NCBI RefSeq assembly: GCF_017589465.1 | Contig: NZ_JAELYA010000006.1 | Span: 186,001-250,000, forward strand | Reading direction: 5' to 3' | From: Pseudomonas schmalbachii | Lineage (GTDB): Bacteria > Pseudomonadota > Gammaproteobacteria > Pseudomonadales > Pseudomonadaceae | Length of the DNA: 64,000 bases | Part shown: positions 29,698 through 37,552 of the stretch, piece by piece | Layout: every line of letters begins with the position of its first letter | How positions within the stretch are numbered: the stretch's first letter is position 1 | The notes under the pieces: generated by a model | Seen by the model: the letters and a program-made list of their open reading frames with translations, nothing else | The model's database searches: none | What the model was told of the DNA's origin: nothing | Made by a program: the position numbers and the translations under genes

Positions 29698-30885
29698 ATG
29701 AGCCACGTACCCCAGATCAAAGTACCCGCCACCTACATCCGCGGCGGCACCAGCAAGGGCGTGTTCTTCCGCCTGCAGGACCTGCCCGAGCGCTGCCAGG
29801 TGCCGGGTGAAGCCCGCGACAAGCTGTTCATGCGCGTGATCGGCAGTCCCGATCCGTACTCGGCGCACATCGACGGCATGGGCGGCGCCACCTCCAGCAC
29901 CAGCAAGTGCGTGATCCTGTCCAAGAGCAGCCAGCCCGACCACGACGTCGACTACCTTTACGGCCAGATCTCCATCGACAAGGCCTTCGTCGACTGGAGC
30001 GGCAACTGCGGCAACCTGTCCACCGCCGCCGGCGCCTTCGCCCTGCATGCCGGCCTGGTCGATCCGTCGCGCATCCCGGAAAACGGCACCTGCGTGGTCC
30101 GCATCTGGCAAGCCAACATCCAGAAAACCATCATCGCCCACGTACCGGTCACCAACGGCCAGGTCCAGGAAACCGGCGACTTCGAGCTGGACGGCGTGAC
30201 CTTCCCGTCCGCCGAGATCGTACTGGAATTCCTCGACCCGTCCGATGACGGCGAAGACGGCGGCTCGATGTTCCCCACCGGCAACCTGGTCGACGACCTG
30301 GACGTGCCGGGCGTCGGCATCCTCAAGGCGACCATGATCAGCGCCGGCATCCCGACCGTATTCGTCGAGGCCGAAGCCATCGGCTACACCGGCGCCGAGC
30401 TGCGCGAAGCGGTCAACACCGACGCCGATGCACTCGCCCGCCTGGAAGCGATCCGCGTCGCCGGCGCCCTGCGCATGGGCCTGATCAAGAAGCCCGAAGA
30501 AGCTCTCACCCGCCAGCACACCCCGAAAGTCGCCTTCGTCGCGCCGCCGAAGGACTACGTCACCTCCAGCGGCAAGCAAGTGAAGGCCGGCGAGATCGAC
30601 CTGCTGGTTCGCGCGCTGTCCATGGGCAAGATGCACCACGCCATGATGGGCACCGCCGCCGTGGCCATCGGCTCCGCCGCCGCCGTACCGGGCACCCTGG
30701 TGAACCTCGCCGCCGGTGGCGGTGAGCGCAACGCCGTACGCTTCGGCCACCCGTCCGGCACCCTGCGCGTCGGCGCCGAGGCCGCCCAGGTCAACGGCGA
30801 ATGGACCGCCACCAAGGCCATCATGAGCCGCAGTGCGCGCATCCTGATGGAAGGCTTCGTGCGCGTGCCGGGCGACGCTTTCTGA
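29698..30885 (+). CDS. prpF: AcnD-accessory 2-methylaconitate isomerase PrpF
   Basis: A 395-residue PrpF/diaminopimelate-epimerase-fold protein. It starts with K-V-P-A-T-Y-I-R-G-G-T-S-K-G-V-F-F and has the conserved W-S-G-N-C-G-N-L-S block. In this family lysine and serine/cysteine positions act in proton transfer. PrpF isomerises 2-methyl-trans-aconitate to the cis form so that aconitase can hydrate it. It lies 217 bases after acnD, behind a hairpin and two repeats. A GC-rich stem-loop follows. Confidence 0.94.
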   Translation: MSHVPQIKVPATYIRGGTSKGVFFRLQDLPERCQVPGEARDKLFMRVIGSPDPYSAHIDGMGGATSSTSKCVILSKSSQPDHDVDYLYGQISIDKAFVDWSGNCGNLSTAAGAFALHAGLVDPSRIPENGTCVVRIWQANIQKTIIAHVPVTNGQVQETGDFELDGVTFPSAEIVLEFLDPSDDGEDGGSMFPTGNLVDDLDVPGVGILKATMISAGIPTVFVEAEAIGYTGAELREAVNTDADALARLEAIRVAGALRMGLIKKPEEALTRQHTPKVAFVAPPKDYVTSSGKQVKAGEIDLLVRALSMGKMHHAMMGTAAVAIGSAAAVPGTLVNLAAGGGERNAVRFGHPSGTLRVGAEAAQVNGEWTATKAIMSRSARILMEGFVRVPGDAF

Positions 30886-30890
30886 TGCCC

Positions 30891-30919
30891 CGGGGGCGGG
30901 CTGCATTGGCCCGCCCCCG
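30891..30919 (+). terminator. Strong stem-loop between prpF and prpD
   Basis: CGGGGGCGGGC-N7-GCCCGCCCCCG, a perfect 11-pair stem, followed only by TTCTCC. It may end the main prp transcript, leaving prpD with its own promoter in the AT-richer 90 bases that follow. Confidence 0.65.
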
Positions 30920-31012
30920 TTCTCCATACCAGTACGCCCCACACTAAAATAAGATCGAAAGACCCCGGATTAGGCTGATCACGTTTCTCCCACCCAATGA
31001 ACGGAGTACGCG

Positions 31013-32497
31013 ATGAGTTCCAATGTCGATCTGAACAACCGCCCTGATTACGATCAGGTCCTGCAGGACATCACCGACTACGTATTCAATTACCGCATTG
31101 AATCGGTCGAAGCCCTGGATACCGCCCGCAACTGCCTGATGGACACCCTCGGCTGCGGTCTGCTGGCCCTGCGTTTCCCGGAGTGCACCAAGCACCTCGG
31201 GCCCATCGTCGAAGGAACCGTGGTGCCGCATGGCGCGCGTGTCCCCGGCACCAGTTTCCGCCTCGACCCGGTCAAGGCCGCCTGGGATATCGGCGCCATG
31301 GTGCGCTGGCTGGACTTCAACGACACCTGGCTGGCCGCCGAATGGGGCCACCCTTCGGACAATCTCGGCGGCATCCTCGCCGTGGCCGACCACCTGTCGC
31401 AGAAGCGCGTCGCCAACGGCGAAGCGCCACTCACCATGCGCACGGTGCTGGACGCCATGGTCATGGCCCACGAGATACAGGGCGTATTTGCCCTGGAGAA
31501 CTCCTTCAACCGCGTCGGCCTGGACCATGTGTTCCTGGTCAAGCTGGCCAGCACCGCCGTCTGCGCCCGGTTGATGGGCGCCAGCCGCGAGCAAGTGCTC
31601 TCGGCCCTCTCCCACGCCTTCGTCGACGGCCAGTCCCTGCGCACCTACCGCCACGCGCCGAACGCCGGCTCGCGCAAGTCCTGGGCGGCGGGCGATGCCT
31701 CCAGCCGTGGCGTACGCCTGGCGGATATCGCCCTGCGCGGCGAGATGGGTATTCCCGGCGCGCTGACGGCGCCGCAATGGGGCTTCTACGACGTGTCGTT
31801 CAGCCACACCAACAAGGACCTCGCCACCAAGCCGGCCGACCAGCGCCGCTTCAGCTTCCCCCAGGGCTTCGGCAGCTACGTGATGGAGAACATCCTGTTC
31901 AAGATCAGCTTCCCCGCCGAGTTCCACGCGCAAACCGCCGCCGAGGCCGCGGTGATCCTGCATCCGCTGGTGAAGGACCGTCTCGCCGAAATCGACCGCA
32001 TCGTCATCACCACCCAGGAATCGGCGATCCGCATCATTTCCAAGGTCGGCCCGCTGACCAATCCCGCCGACCGCGACCACTGCATCCAGTACATGACCGC
32101 CGTGCCGCTGATCTTCGGCAACCTGGTGGCCGAGCACTACGAAGACGCCTTCCACACCGCCCACCCGCTGATCGACGAGCTGCGCAGGAAGATGGAGATC
32201 GTCGAGGACGAGCGCTACACCCGCGAATACCTGGAGGCGGACAAGCGCTCCATCGCCAACGCGGTGCAGGTGTTCTTCAAGGACGGCAGCAGCACGGACA
32301 AGGTCGCGGTGGAATACCCCATCGGCCACCGCCGCCGTCGCGCCGAGGGGATTCCGCTGCTGGAGGAGAAGTTCAAGGCCAACCTGGCAACCCGCTTCCC
32401 GCCCCAGCGCTGCGCGCAGATCTTCGCCCTGTGCAAGGACCAGGCGAAGCTGGAAGCCACGGCGGTGAACCGGTTCATGGATCTGTTCGTGATCTGA
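31013..32497 (+). CDS. prpD: 2-Methylcitrate dehydratase PrpD
   Basis: A 494-residue MmgE/PrpD-family enzyme, cluster-free. It has [10 protein letters not shown] near residue 45, W-L-D-F-N-D-T-W-L near 98, G-H-P-S-D-N-L-G-G and [13 protein letters not shown] near 222. It converts 2-methylcitrate to 2-methyl-cis-aconitate without PrpF. The cluster therefore has both the AcnD/PrpF route and the PrpD route. The ATG at 31013 follows CGGAG. It is set apart from prpF by a stem-loop. Confidence 0.95.
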   Translation: MSSNVDLNNRPDYDQVLQDITDYVFNYRIESVEALDTARNCLMDTLGCGLLALRFPECTKHLGPIVEGTVVPHGARVPGTSFRLDPVKAAWDIGAMVRWLDFNDTWLAAEWGHPSDNLGGILAVADHLSQKRVANGEAPLTMRTVLDAMVMAHEIQGVFALENSFNRVGLDHVFLVKLASTAVCARLMGASREQVLSALSHAFVDGQSLRTYRHAPNAGSRKSWAAGDASSRGVRLADIALRGEMGIPGALTAPQWGFYDVSFSHTNKDLATKPADQRRFSFPQGFGSYVMENILFKISFPAEFHAQTAAEAAVILHPLVKDRLAEIDRIVITTQESAIRIISKVGPLTNPADRDHCIQYMTAVPLIFGNLVAEHYEDAFHTAHPLIDELRRKMEIVEDERYTREYLEADKRSIANAVQVFFKDGSSTDKVAVEYPIGHRRRRAEGIPLLEEKFKANLATRFPPQRCAQIFALCKDQAKLEATAVNRFMDLFVI

Positions 32498-32514
32498 ATG
32501 GACGACACTGACTG

Positions 32515-32586
32515 CAGGATGGGTTGAGCGAAGCGATACCCATGCGGGAATTGGCGATGGGTATCGCGTTGCTCAACCCATCCTAC
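32515..32586. repeat. GGATGGGTTGAGCGAAGCGATACCC inverted pair
   Basis: The left arm has GGATGGGTTGAGCGAAGCGA and the right arm its complement ending CAACCCATCCTAC. It follows prpD. Confidence 0.85.
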
Positions 32587-32599
32587 GGGCTGCGCTCCT

Positions 32600-32682
32600 G
32601 TAGGTTGGCGCTGAGCGCAGCGAAGCCCAACAACTGGTTGGCAGCGGCACCGTTGGGCTTCGCAAGCTCAGCGCCAACCTAC
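32600..32682. repeat. Paired GTAGGTTGG repeat
   Basis: An 83-base copy, nearly the same length as the one at 9250, ending 8 bases before the stop of the convergent Lon-domain gene. Confidence 0.85.
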
Positions 32683-32690
32683 GAAAGCCG

Positions 32691-33281
32691 TCACGCAGTC
32701 AGATCGCCCTGCAACTGCTCCAGCAATACCTGTATCCGCGCCAGGCGCACGGTGGGGTCGTCCATTTCCAGCAGTACCTGCTTCTGCGCGAGGCCGAACG
32801 GCAGCAGGTAGGCCAGTTGGCAGGCGAGGTCCTGCTGGCCCTTCACTTCCCCGCCCATTTCCAGCGAGGCGACCATCGGGTGCAGCGACAGCGCGCCGAG
32901 CAGTGTCGCCAGGTCGTCGTGCTCGACGGTCAGGGGTTTCTCCGGCTGATCGTCCAGCCACTCCACTTCGGCCACGGTGAGCTGGTCGGGCTGTACCTGC
33001 GCGGAACTCACCCGGAAGCGCCGGCCGCCTTCCACGCGGATGCCGAGCATGCCGTTCGGCCGCTGCTGCCAGTCGCGGATGCGCGCCTCGCAGCCGGTGC
33101 GGGCGAACTCGCCCGGTGCGCTGCCGACTTCGTCGCCCTCGACGATGGCCACCACGCCGAAGCCGCTGTCGGTCTTCATGCAGCGGCCGATCATGTCCAC
33201 ATAGCGCGCCTCGAAGATCTGCAGATCGAGCCGGCAACCGGGGAACAGCACGGTGTTGAGGGGGAATAGCGGGAGTGTCAT
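32691..33281 (-). CDS. Lon substrate-binding domain protein
   Basis: A 196-residue protein made only of the Lon N-terminal (LAN) domain. It starts M-T-L-P-L-F-P-L-N-T-V-L-F-P-G and has L-Q-I-F-E-A-R-Y. It lacks the AAA+ and protease domains of Lon, so despite the frequent name 'peptidase S16' it is not a protease by itself. The C-terminal half is helical, with A-Y-L-L-P-F-G-L-A-Q-K-Q. It may bind proteins for a partner protease or chaperone; this is not shown. It converges on prpD. Confidence 0.85.
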   Translation of the reverse strand: MTLPLFPLNTVLFPGCRLDLQIFEARYVDMIGRCMKTDSGFGVVAIVEGDEVGSAPGEFARTGCEARIRDWQQRPNGMLGIRVEGGRRFRVSSAQVQPDQLTVAEVEWLDDQPEKPLTVEHDDLATLLGALSLHPMVASLEMGGEVKGQQDLACQLAYLLPFGLAQKQVLLEMDDPTVRLARIQVLLEQLQGDLTA

Positions 33282-33308
33282 ATGGAATCCTCAACCAACC
33301 GACGGGCC

Positions 33309-34025
33309 CTATGCGATGAGTGCTACTGCCAACGGTAGCAGGACGGCTGTAGCCACGCCCATCAGGCTCATCGCCAGCGCGGCGAAGGCGCCGCACTCCT
33401 CGCTCTCCTGCAGGGCCCGCGAGGTGCCCACCGCGTGGGCGGTCATGCCCAGCGCCATGCCCTGCGCCGCCGCATGGTGGACGCCGATGCGGCGCAGCAG
33501 TTCCGGGCCGAGCATCGCCCCGAGCACCCCGGTGATCAGCACGAACACCGCCGCCAGCGCCGCCACGCCGCCGATCTGGCTGGCCACCAGCATGGCGATC
33601 GGCGAGGTCACCGACTTCGGCGCCAGGCTCATCAGCAGCGTGTGTTCGACGCCGAAGGCCCAGGCCAGGCCGAAACCGGCCAGGGTCGCTACCAGCCCCG
33701 CGACCACCAGCGTCACCATGGTCGGCCAGAACAACTGGCGAATGCGCTTGAGGTTGAGGAACAGCGGCACCGCCAGCGCCACCGTGGCCGGGCCGAGCAG
33801 CACGGTCAGCACGCTCACGCTGACGCTGTATTCCCTGTAATCGATGCCGGCGACCAGCAATAGCGGAATCACCGCCGCCATCGATACCAGCACCGGCTGC
33901 AGGAACACCCAGCGCGTCCGCTCGTACGCCGCCAGGGCGAGCTGGTAGGCGCCGAGAGTGATGCCGATGCAGAACAGCGGATGGTGCACGATCGCCTGCC
34001 AGGCGCCTTGCCAGTCGAGCATCAT
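33309..34025 (-). CDS. lrgB: LrgB/CidB-family membrane protein
   Basis: A 238-residue protein with about six helices and the LrgB pattern, including L-A-P-K-S-V-T-S-P-I-A near residue 130 and A-H-A-V-G-T-S-R-A-L near 190. It pairs with LrgA. The family affects cell lysis and holin-like functions and, in some bacteria, uptake or export of pyruvate or glycolate. The start at 34025 overlaps the lrgA stop as ATGA, so the two genes are translationally coupled. A second ATG at 34022 is the next codon. Confidence 0.88.
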   Translation of the reverse strand: MMLDWQGAWQAIVHHPLFCIGITLGAYQLALAAYERTRWVFLQPVLVSMAAVIPLLLVAGIDYREYSVSVSVLTVLLGPATVALAVPLFLNLKRIRQLFWPTMVTLVVAGLVATLAGFGLAWAFGVEHTLLMSLAPKSVTSPIAMLVASQIGGVAALAAVFVLITGVLGAMLGPELLRRIGVHHAAAQGMALGMTAHAVGTSRALQESEECGAFAALAMSLMGVATAVLLPLAVALIA

Positions 34026-34384
34026 GCGTCCTCCTTGTGCCGGCGCTGGCGGTCGATGAGCGTCTGCATCAGCCAGCCGGCGAACAGGAAGGACACCACC
34101 AGCGACAGCACCAGTGCGCCGGCCAGCGGCCAGAAGTCGGCGAGCAACTGGCGGCCATAGACCATCACCCCCACCGCCGGCGGCACCAGCAGCAACGGCA
34201 GGTAGCGCAGCAGCGACATCGCCGCCTCGTTGATCGGCGCGCCGACTTCGCCACGCACCAGGAGGAAGACGAACAGCAGCACCAGCCCTATGATCGGCCC
34301 GGGAATCATGTGCAGAACCAGGACATTCAGACCCGTGCCGAGCAGTTGGAACAGCACCAGCCAGGTCAGGCCGCGTAAAAGCAT
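34022..34384 (-). CDS. lrgA: LrgA/CidA-family holin-like membrane protein
   Basis: A 120-residue protein with four helices: L-V-L-F-Q-L-L-G-T-G-L-N at the start, I-P-G-P-I-I-G-L-V-L-L-F near residue 25, and F-V-P/L-V-P-P-A-V-G-V-M-V near 75. The C-terminal tail is basic. I chose the ATG at 34384 because GGAGGT lies 8 bases upstream; a longer reading frame exists but adds an arginine-rich, unlikely start. It forms a two-gene operon with lrgB. Confidence 0.86.
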   Translation of the reverse strand: MLLRGLTWLVLFQLLGTGLNVLVLHMIPGPIIGLVLLFVFLLVRGEVGAPINEAAMSLLRYLPLLLVPPAVGVMVYGRQLLADFWPLAGALVLSLVVSFLFAGWLMQTLIDRQRRHKEDA

Positions 34385-34560
34385 GGGATACCTCCAGCAA
34401 GACGAGCGCGCATTATGCCCAGCCCGCCCATGACTATGGCGCCATATTCGGCTAAAGAATGACTGCATTAGCGGTCATTGACCGCAAATGGCTTCCATGA
34501 TGATCTAGCGCCCGGCCGCCCGCCGGCTGTACCAGATGAACCCACTCCAATGGAGAAGTT

Positions 34561-35016
34561 ATGCCGTTCGTTCCCGCTAGCACCCTCAAGGATTACATAG
34601 GCAAGGATCTGGGCCACTCCGAGTGGATCACCATCGACCAGCAGCGCATCAACCAGTTCGCCGAGTGCACCGAGGACCATCAGTTCATCCATGTCGATCC
34701 GGAAAAGGCGAAGCAGACTCCGTTCGGCGGCACCATCGCCCACGGTTTCCTCTCCCTGTCGCTGATCCCGAAACTCTCCGAAGGCCTGCTGGTGCTGCCG
34801 GAAAACGCCAGGATGGTCGTCAACTACGGCCTCGACAGCGTGCGTTTCATCCAGCCGGTGCCGGTGAACTCCCGCGTACGCCTGCAGGTCTCGGTGCTCG
34901 ACGTCACCGAGAAGAACCCCGGCCAGTGGCTGATCAAGTCCCGCTGCACACTGGAAATCGAAGGCCAGGCCAAGCCCGCCTACATCGCCGAATCGCTCAG
35001 CCTCAGCTTCGTCTGA
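34561..35016 (+). CDS. MaoC-like (R)-specific enoyl-CoA hydratase
   Basis: A 151-residue single hot-dog domain. The catalytic pair is in C-T-E-D-H-Q-F-I-H-V-D-P, and the hydratase-2 motif continues A-H-G-F-L-S-L-S-L-I-P. NodN/MaoC proteins of this length add water to enoyl-CoA to give (R)-3-hydroxyacyl-CoA. A role in fatty acid or polyester metabolism is plausible, but no pathway partners lie next to it. It is followed by a strong terminator. Confidence 0.87.
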   Translation: MPFVPASTLKDYIGKDLGHSEWITIDQQRINQFAECTEDHQFIHVDPEKAKQTPFGGTIAHGFLSLSLIPKLSEGLLVLPENARMVVNYGLDSVRFIQPVPVNSRVRLQVSVLDVTEKNPGQWLIKSRCTLEIEGQAKPAYIAESLSLSFV

Positions 35017-35040
35017 CCGCTGCGCGCCGCCCGGCCCACG

Positions 35041-35070
35041 CAAAAAAGCCCGCAGCCGCGGGCTTTTTTG
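35041..35070. terminator. Bidirectional rho-independent terminator
   Basis: CAAAAAAGCCCGC-N4-GCGGGCTTTTTTG has a six-pair GC stem with an A-run before and a T-run after, so it can act on both strands. Confidence 0.9.
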
Positions 35071-35111
35071 CGTCACACTGAGGCTTCGTCCGTTCGTTGC
35101 CGACGCCTGCC

Positions 35112-36830
35112 ATGCCTCATCGTTTCCTCCCGCTGCTCCTCGTCGCCCTGCTGACCGCCTGTGGCGAAGGCGAGCCGCTGACCCCGCCGGACGCCCGCCT
35201 GCCGGACGGTGCGCGCTACCGTGGCGAGCTGGTCGACGGCCGCCTGCAGGGCGAAGGCCGGCTGGACTACGACAACGGCGCCTGGTATCGCGGCCAGTTC
35301 GACAAGGGCCTGCTCAGCGGCCAGGGCGAATGGCACGGCGCCGACGGCGCGCACTACACCGGCGAGTTCCGCGACGGCCTGTTCGAAGGCAGCGGACGCC
35401 TCCAATACAGCGACGGCAGCTTCTACCAGGGCCAGTTCCGCAAGGGCGAATTCGACGGCGAGGGCCGCCTGGAACAGGGCAGCACCCGCTACAGCGGCGG
35501 CTTCAGGAAGGGCAACTTCGACGGCCTCGGCGCGCTCCAACTAGCCGACGGCAGCCGCCACCAGGGCGCCTTCTCCCGCGGCGAGGCGAATGGTGAAGGG
35601 GTGCGCGACGACGGTCTCGGCAACCGCTTCAGCGGCACCTTCAAGAAGGGCCGGCTGCAGGGCGAAGGCACCTTCCGCGACGACGCCGGCGACCATTACA
35701 GCGGCGAGTTCCGCAACGACCAGTTCGACGGCCGCGGACGCTTCGAGAACGCCGACGGCGACGTCTGGCTCGGCCGCTTCCGCGAGGGTGCGCTGAGCGG
35801 GCCGGGGGAATTCCTCGGTGCCGACGGCAGCCGCTACAAGGGCCGCTTCTTCAACTGGCAATTCGACGGCGAAGGCACCCTCACCCAGGCGGACGGCCGC
35901 GTCTACCAGGGCGGCTTCGTGCGCGGCAAATTCTCCGGCCCGGGCACCCTCAGCCACAACGACGGCCGCATCGAGAAAGGCACCTGGAGCGCCGGGCGGC
36001 GCCTGCGCGACGAGAATGGCAAGAGCCTGCCCAACCCGCTGGAAGTCGGCCTGCTCGAACAGGGCGCGCTGCTCGAACGGATGCTCGACGCGATCCCCGC
36101 CTCGACGCCGCGCAGCGAGCTGTATGCATTGAGCGTCGGCGGCGACGGCCGGCAGAGCGTGTTCCTGCGCGAGGCCGACTACGTCTCCAACCTGCTCGCC
36201 AAGCGTTTCGGTGCGCGCGGCGTGGTGCGCCTGGTCAACCACCGCGACCACCTCGCCGACCGCCCGCTGGCCACCCGCGAAAGCCTGGCCCGCGCGGTGC
36301 GCGCCCTGGCCGAACGCAGCGGTCCGGAAGACCTGGTGTTCATCTACCTGACCAGCCACGGCTCCCACGATCACCAGTTCGTCCTCGACGTGCCGGGCAT
36401 CCGCGTCGACGACCTGCCGGCTAGCGAACTGGCGACGCTGCTGGAGCCTCTCAGGGAGCGCTACAAGGTGCTGGTCATATCGGCCTGCTACAGTGGTGGA
36501 TTCATCCCCCCGCTGAAGGATGACAAAACCCTGATCATGACCGCCGCACGCAGCGACCGGGTGTCCTTCGGCTGCTCCGAAGAGGCCGATTTCACCTACT
36601 TCGGCCGCGCCCTGTTCGCCGAGGCACTGAGCCGCACGGACGACCTGCAGCAGGCCTTCGACCTGGCCAGCGAGGCGGTCGCCCGGCGTGAACAGGAAGA
36701 GGATTTCGAGGCCTCGGAGCCCCAGCTGTGGGCGCCTCCGGCCGTTCTCGCGCGCTGGAAGGCGATGCGCGCCGAGCAGGCATTGTCGCCGGTCCAGCCG
36801 CATGCGGGCAGCGTGCAGGCGAAACAATAG
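35112..36830 (+). CDS. MORN-repeat lipoprotein with C13/caspase-like peptidase domain
   Basis: A 572-residue protein. The start M-P-H-R-F-L-P-L-L-L-V-A-L-L-T-A-C is a lipoprotein signal with C17 as the lipid-bearing residue. About eleven 23-residue MORN repeats follow (residues 35-295, pattern Y-x-G-x-F-x-x-G-x-x-x-G-x-G). The C-terminal domain is a legumain/caspase-like peptidase with His416 in L-T-S-H-G and Cys459 in S-A-C-Y-S-G-G. The next residue after the lipid cysteine is glycine, not aspartate, so outer-membrane sorting is expected. Substrate and role are unknown. An upstream in-frame TTG would spoil the signal peptide, so ATG 35112 is preferred. Confidence 0.87.
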   Translation: MPHRFLPLLLVALLTACGEGEPLTPPDARLPDGARYRGELVDGRLQGEGRLDYDNGAWYRGQFDKGLLSGQGEWHGADGAHYTGEFRDGLFEGSGRLQYSDGSFYQGQFRKGEFDGEGRLEQGSTRYSGGFRKGNFDGLGALQLADGSRHQGAFSRGEANGEGVRDDGLGNRFSGTFKKGRLQGEGTFRDDAGDHYSGEFRNDQFDGRGRFENADGDVWLGRFREGALSGPGEFLGADGSRYKGRFFNWQFDGEGTLTQADGRVYQGGFVRGKFSGPGTLSHNDGRIEKGTWSAGRRLRDENGKSLPNPLEVGLLEQGALLERMLDAIPASTPRSELYALSVGGDGRQSVFLREADYVSNLLAKRFGARGVVRLVNHRDHLADRPLATRESLARAVRALAERSGPEDLVFIYLTSHGSHDHQFVLDVPGIRVDDLPASELATLLEPLRERYKVLVISACYSGGFIPPLKDDKTLIMTAARSDRVSFGCSEEADFTYFGRALFAEALSRTDDLQQAFDLASEAVARREQEEDFEASEPQLWAPPAVLARWKAMRAEQALSPVQPHAGSVQAKQ

Positions 36831-36873
36831 GCTGACAACTAAGCTCTAACTGTGTGTCAGGAGAGAAACACAG

Positions 36874-37515
36874 ATGCCTTCAACCCCCACTCACGTACTT
36901 CTCGCCGGCGCAACCGGACTGACCGGCGAACACCTGCTCGACCGCATGCTCAACGAGCCGACGGTCAAGCGCGTACTGGCACCGGCCCGGCGGCCGCTGG
37001 CGGAGCATCCGCGCCTGGAGAACCCCATTGGCACCCTGGAGGTCCTCCTTCCGCACCTGACCCCGCCGATCGACACGGTCTTCTGCTGCCTCGGTACCAC
37101 GGTCAAGGATGCCGGCTCGGTCGAGGCATTCCTCGCGGTGGACTACGAGGTGCCGGTTTCCCTGGGCAAGCGCGCCCTGGAGCTGGGCGCCCGGCATTAC
37201 GTGGTGGTCAGCGCCGTGGACGCCGACAGCAAGTCGTCGACCTACTACAACCGGATCAAAGGCGAGATGGAAGATGCGCTGCGCGAACAGGGCTGGCCGC
37301 AACTGACCATCGCCCGCCCGTCGCAGTTGCTCGGCCAGCGCGCGGATATCCGCCTCTCCGAACTGCTCGCGGCGCCCCTGCACCGCATCCTGCCGGGCAA
37401 GTTGCACGGCATCGAGGCCTGCGCCCTCGCCCGCGCGCTCTGGCGCCTGGCGCTGGAACAGGGCAGCGGCGTGCGCATCGTGGAAGCGGCGGAGCTGAGA
37501 CGGCTGGGCAAGTGA
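36874..37515 (+). CDS. NAD(P)-binding oxidoreductase, HTATIP2-like short-chain type
   Basis: A 213-residue atypical short-chain dehydrogenase. The N-terminal nucleotide motif is [25 protein letters not shown] and [13 protein letters not shown] hold the likely active-site tyrosine and lysine (Y-x-x-x-K-like). The family includes eukaryotic TIP30/HTATIP2 and bacterial YbjT-like proteins. The substrate is unknown. The ATG at 36874 follows CAGGAGAG. I place it as the PA4017 equivalent from its position ahead of the lipoprotein-ubiX-mpl block. Confidence 0.8.
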   Translation: MPSTPTHVLLAGATGLTGEHLLDRMLNEPTVKRVLAPARRPLAEHPRLENPIGTLEVLLPHLTPPIDTVFCCLGTTVKDAGSVEAFLAVDYEVPVSLGKRALELGARHYVVVSAVDADSKSSTYYNRIKGEMEDALREQGWPQLTIARPSQLLGQRADIRLSELLAAPLHRILPGKLHGIEACALARALWRLALEQGSGVRIVEAAELRRLGK

Positions 37516-37552
37516 TCCGGCCGGCGGACAATCCTGTCCACCGGCGCTCGCT

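Noticed and set aside
32691-33281. Lon protease
   Set aside because: Only the substrate-binding domain is present; ATPase and protease domains are absent and the 196-residue frame is complete.
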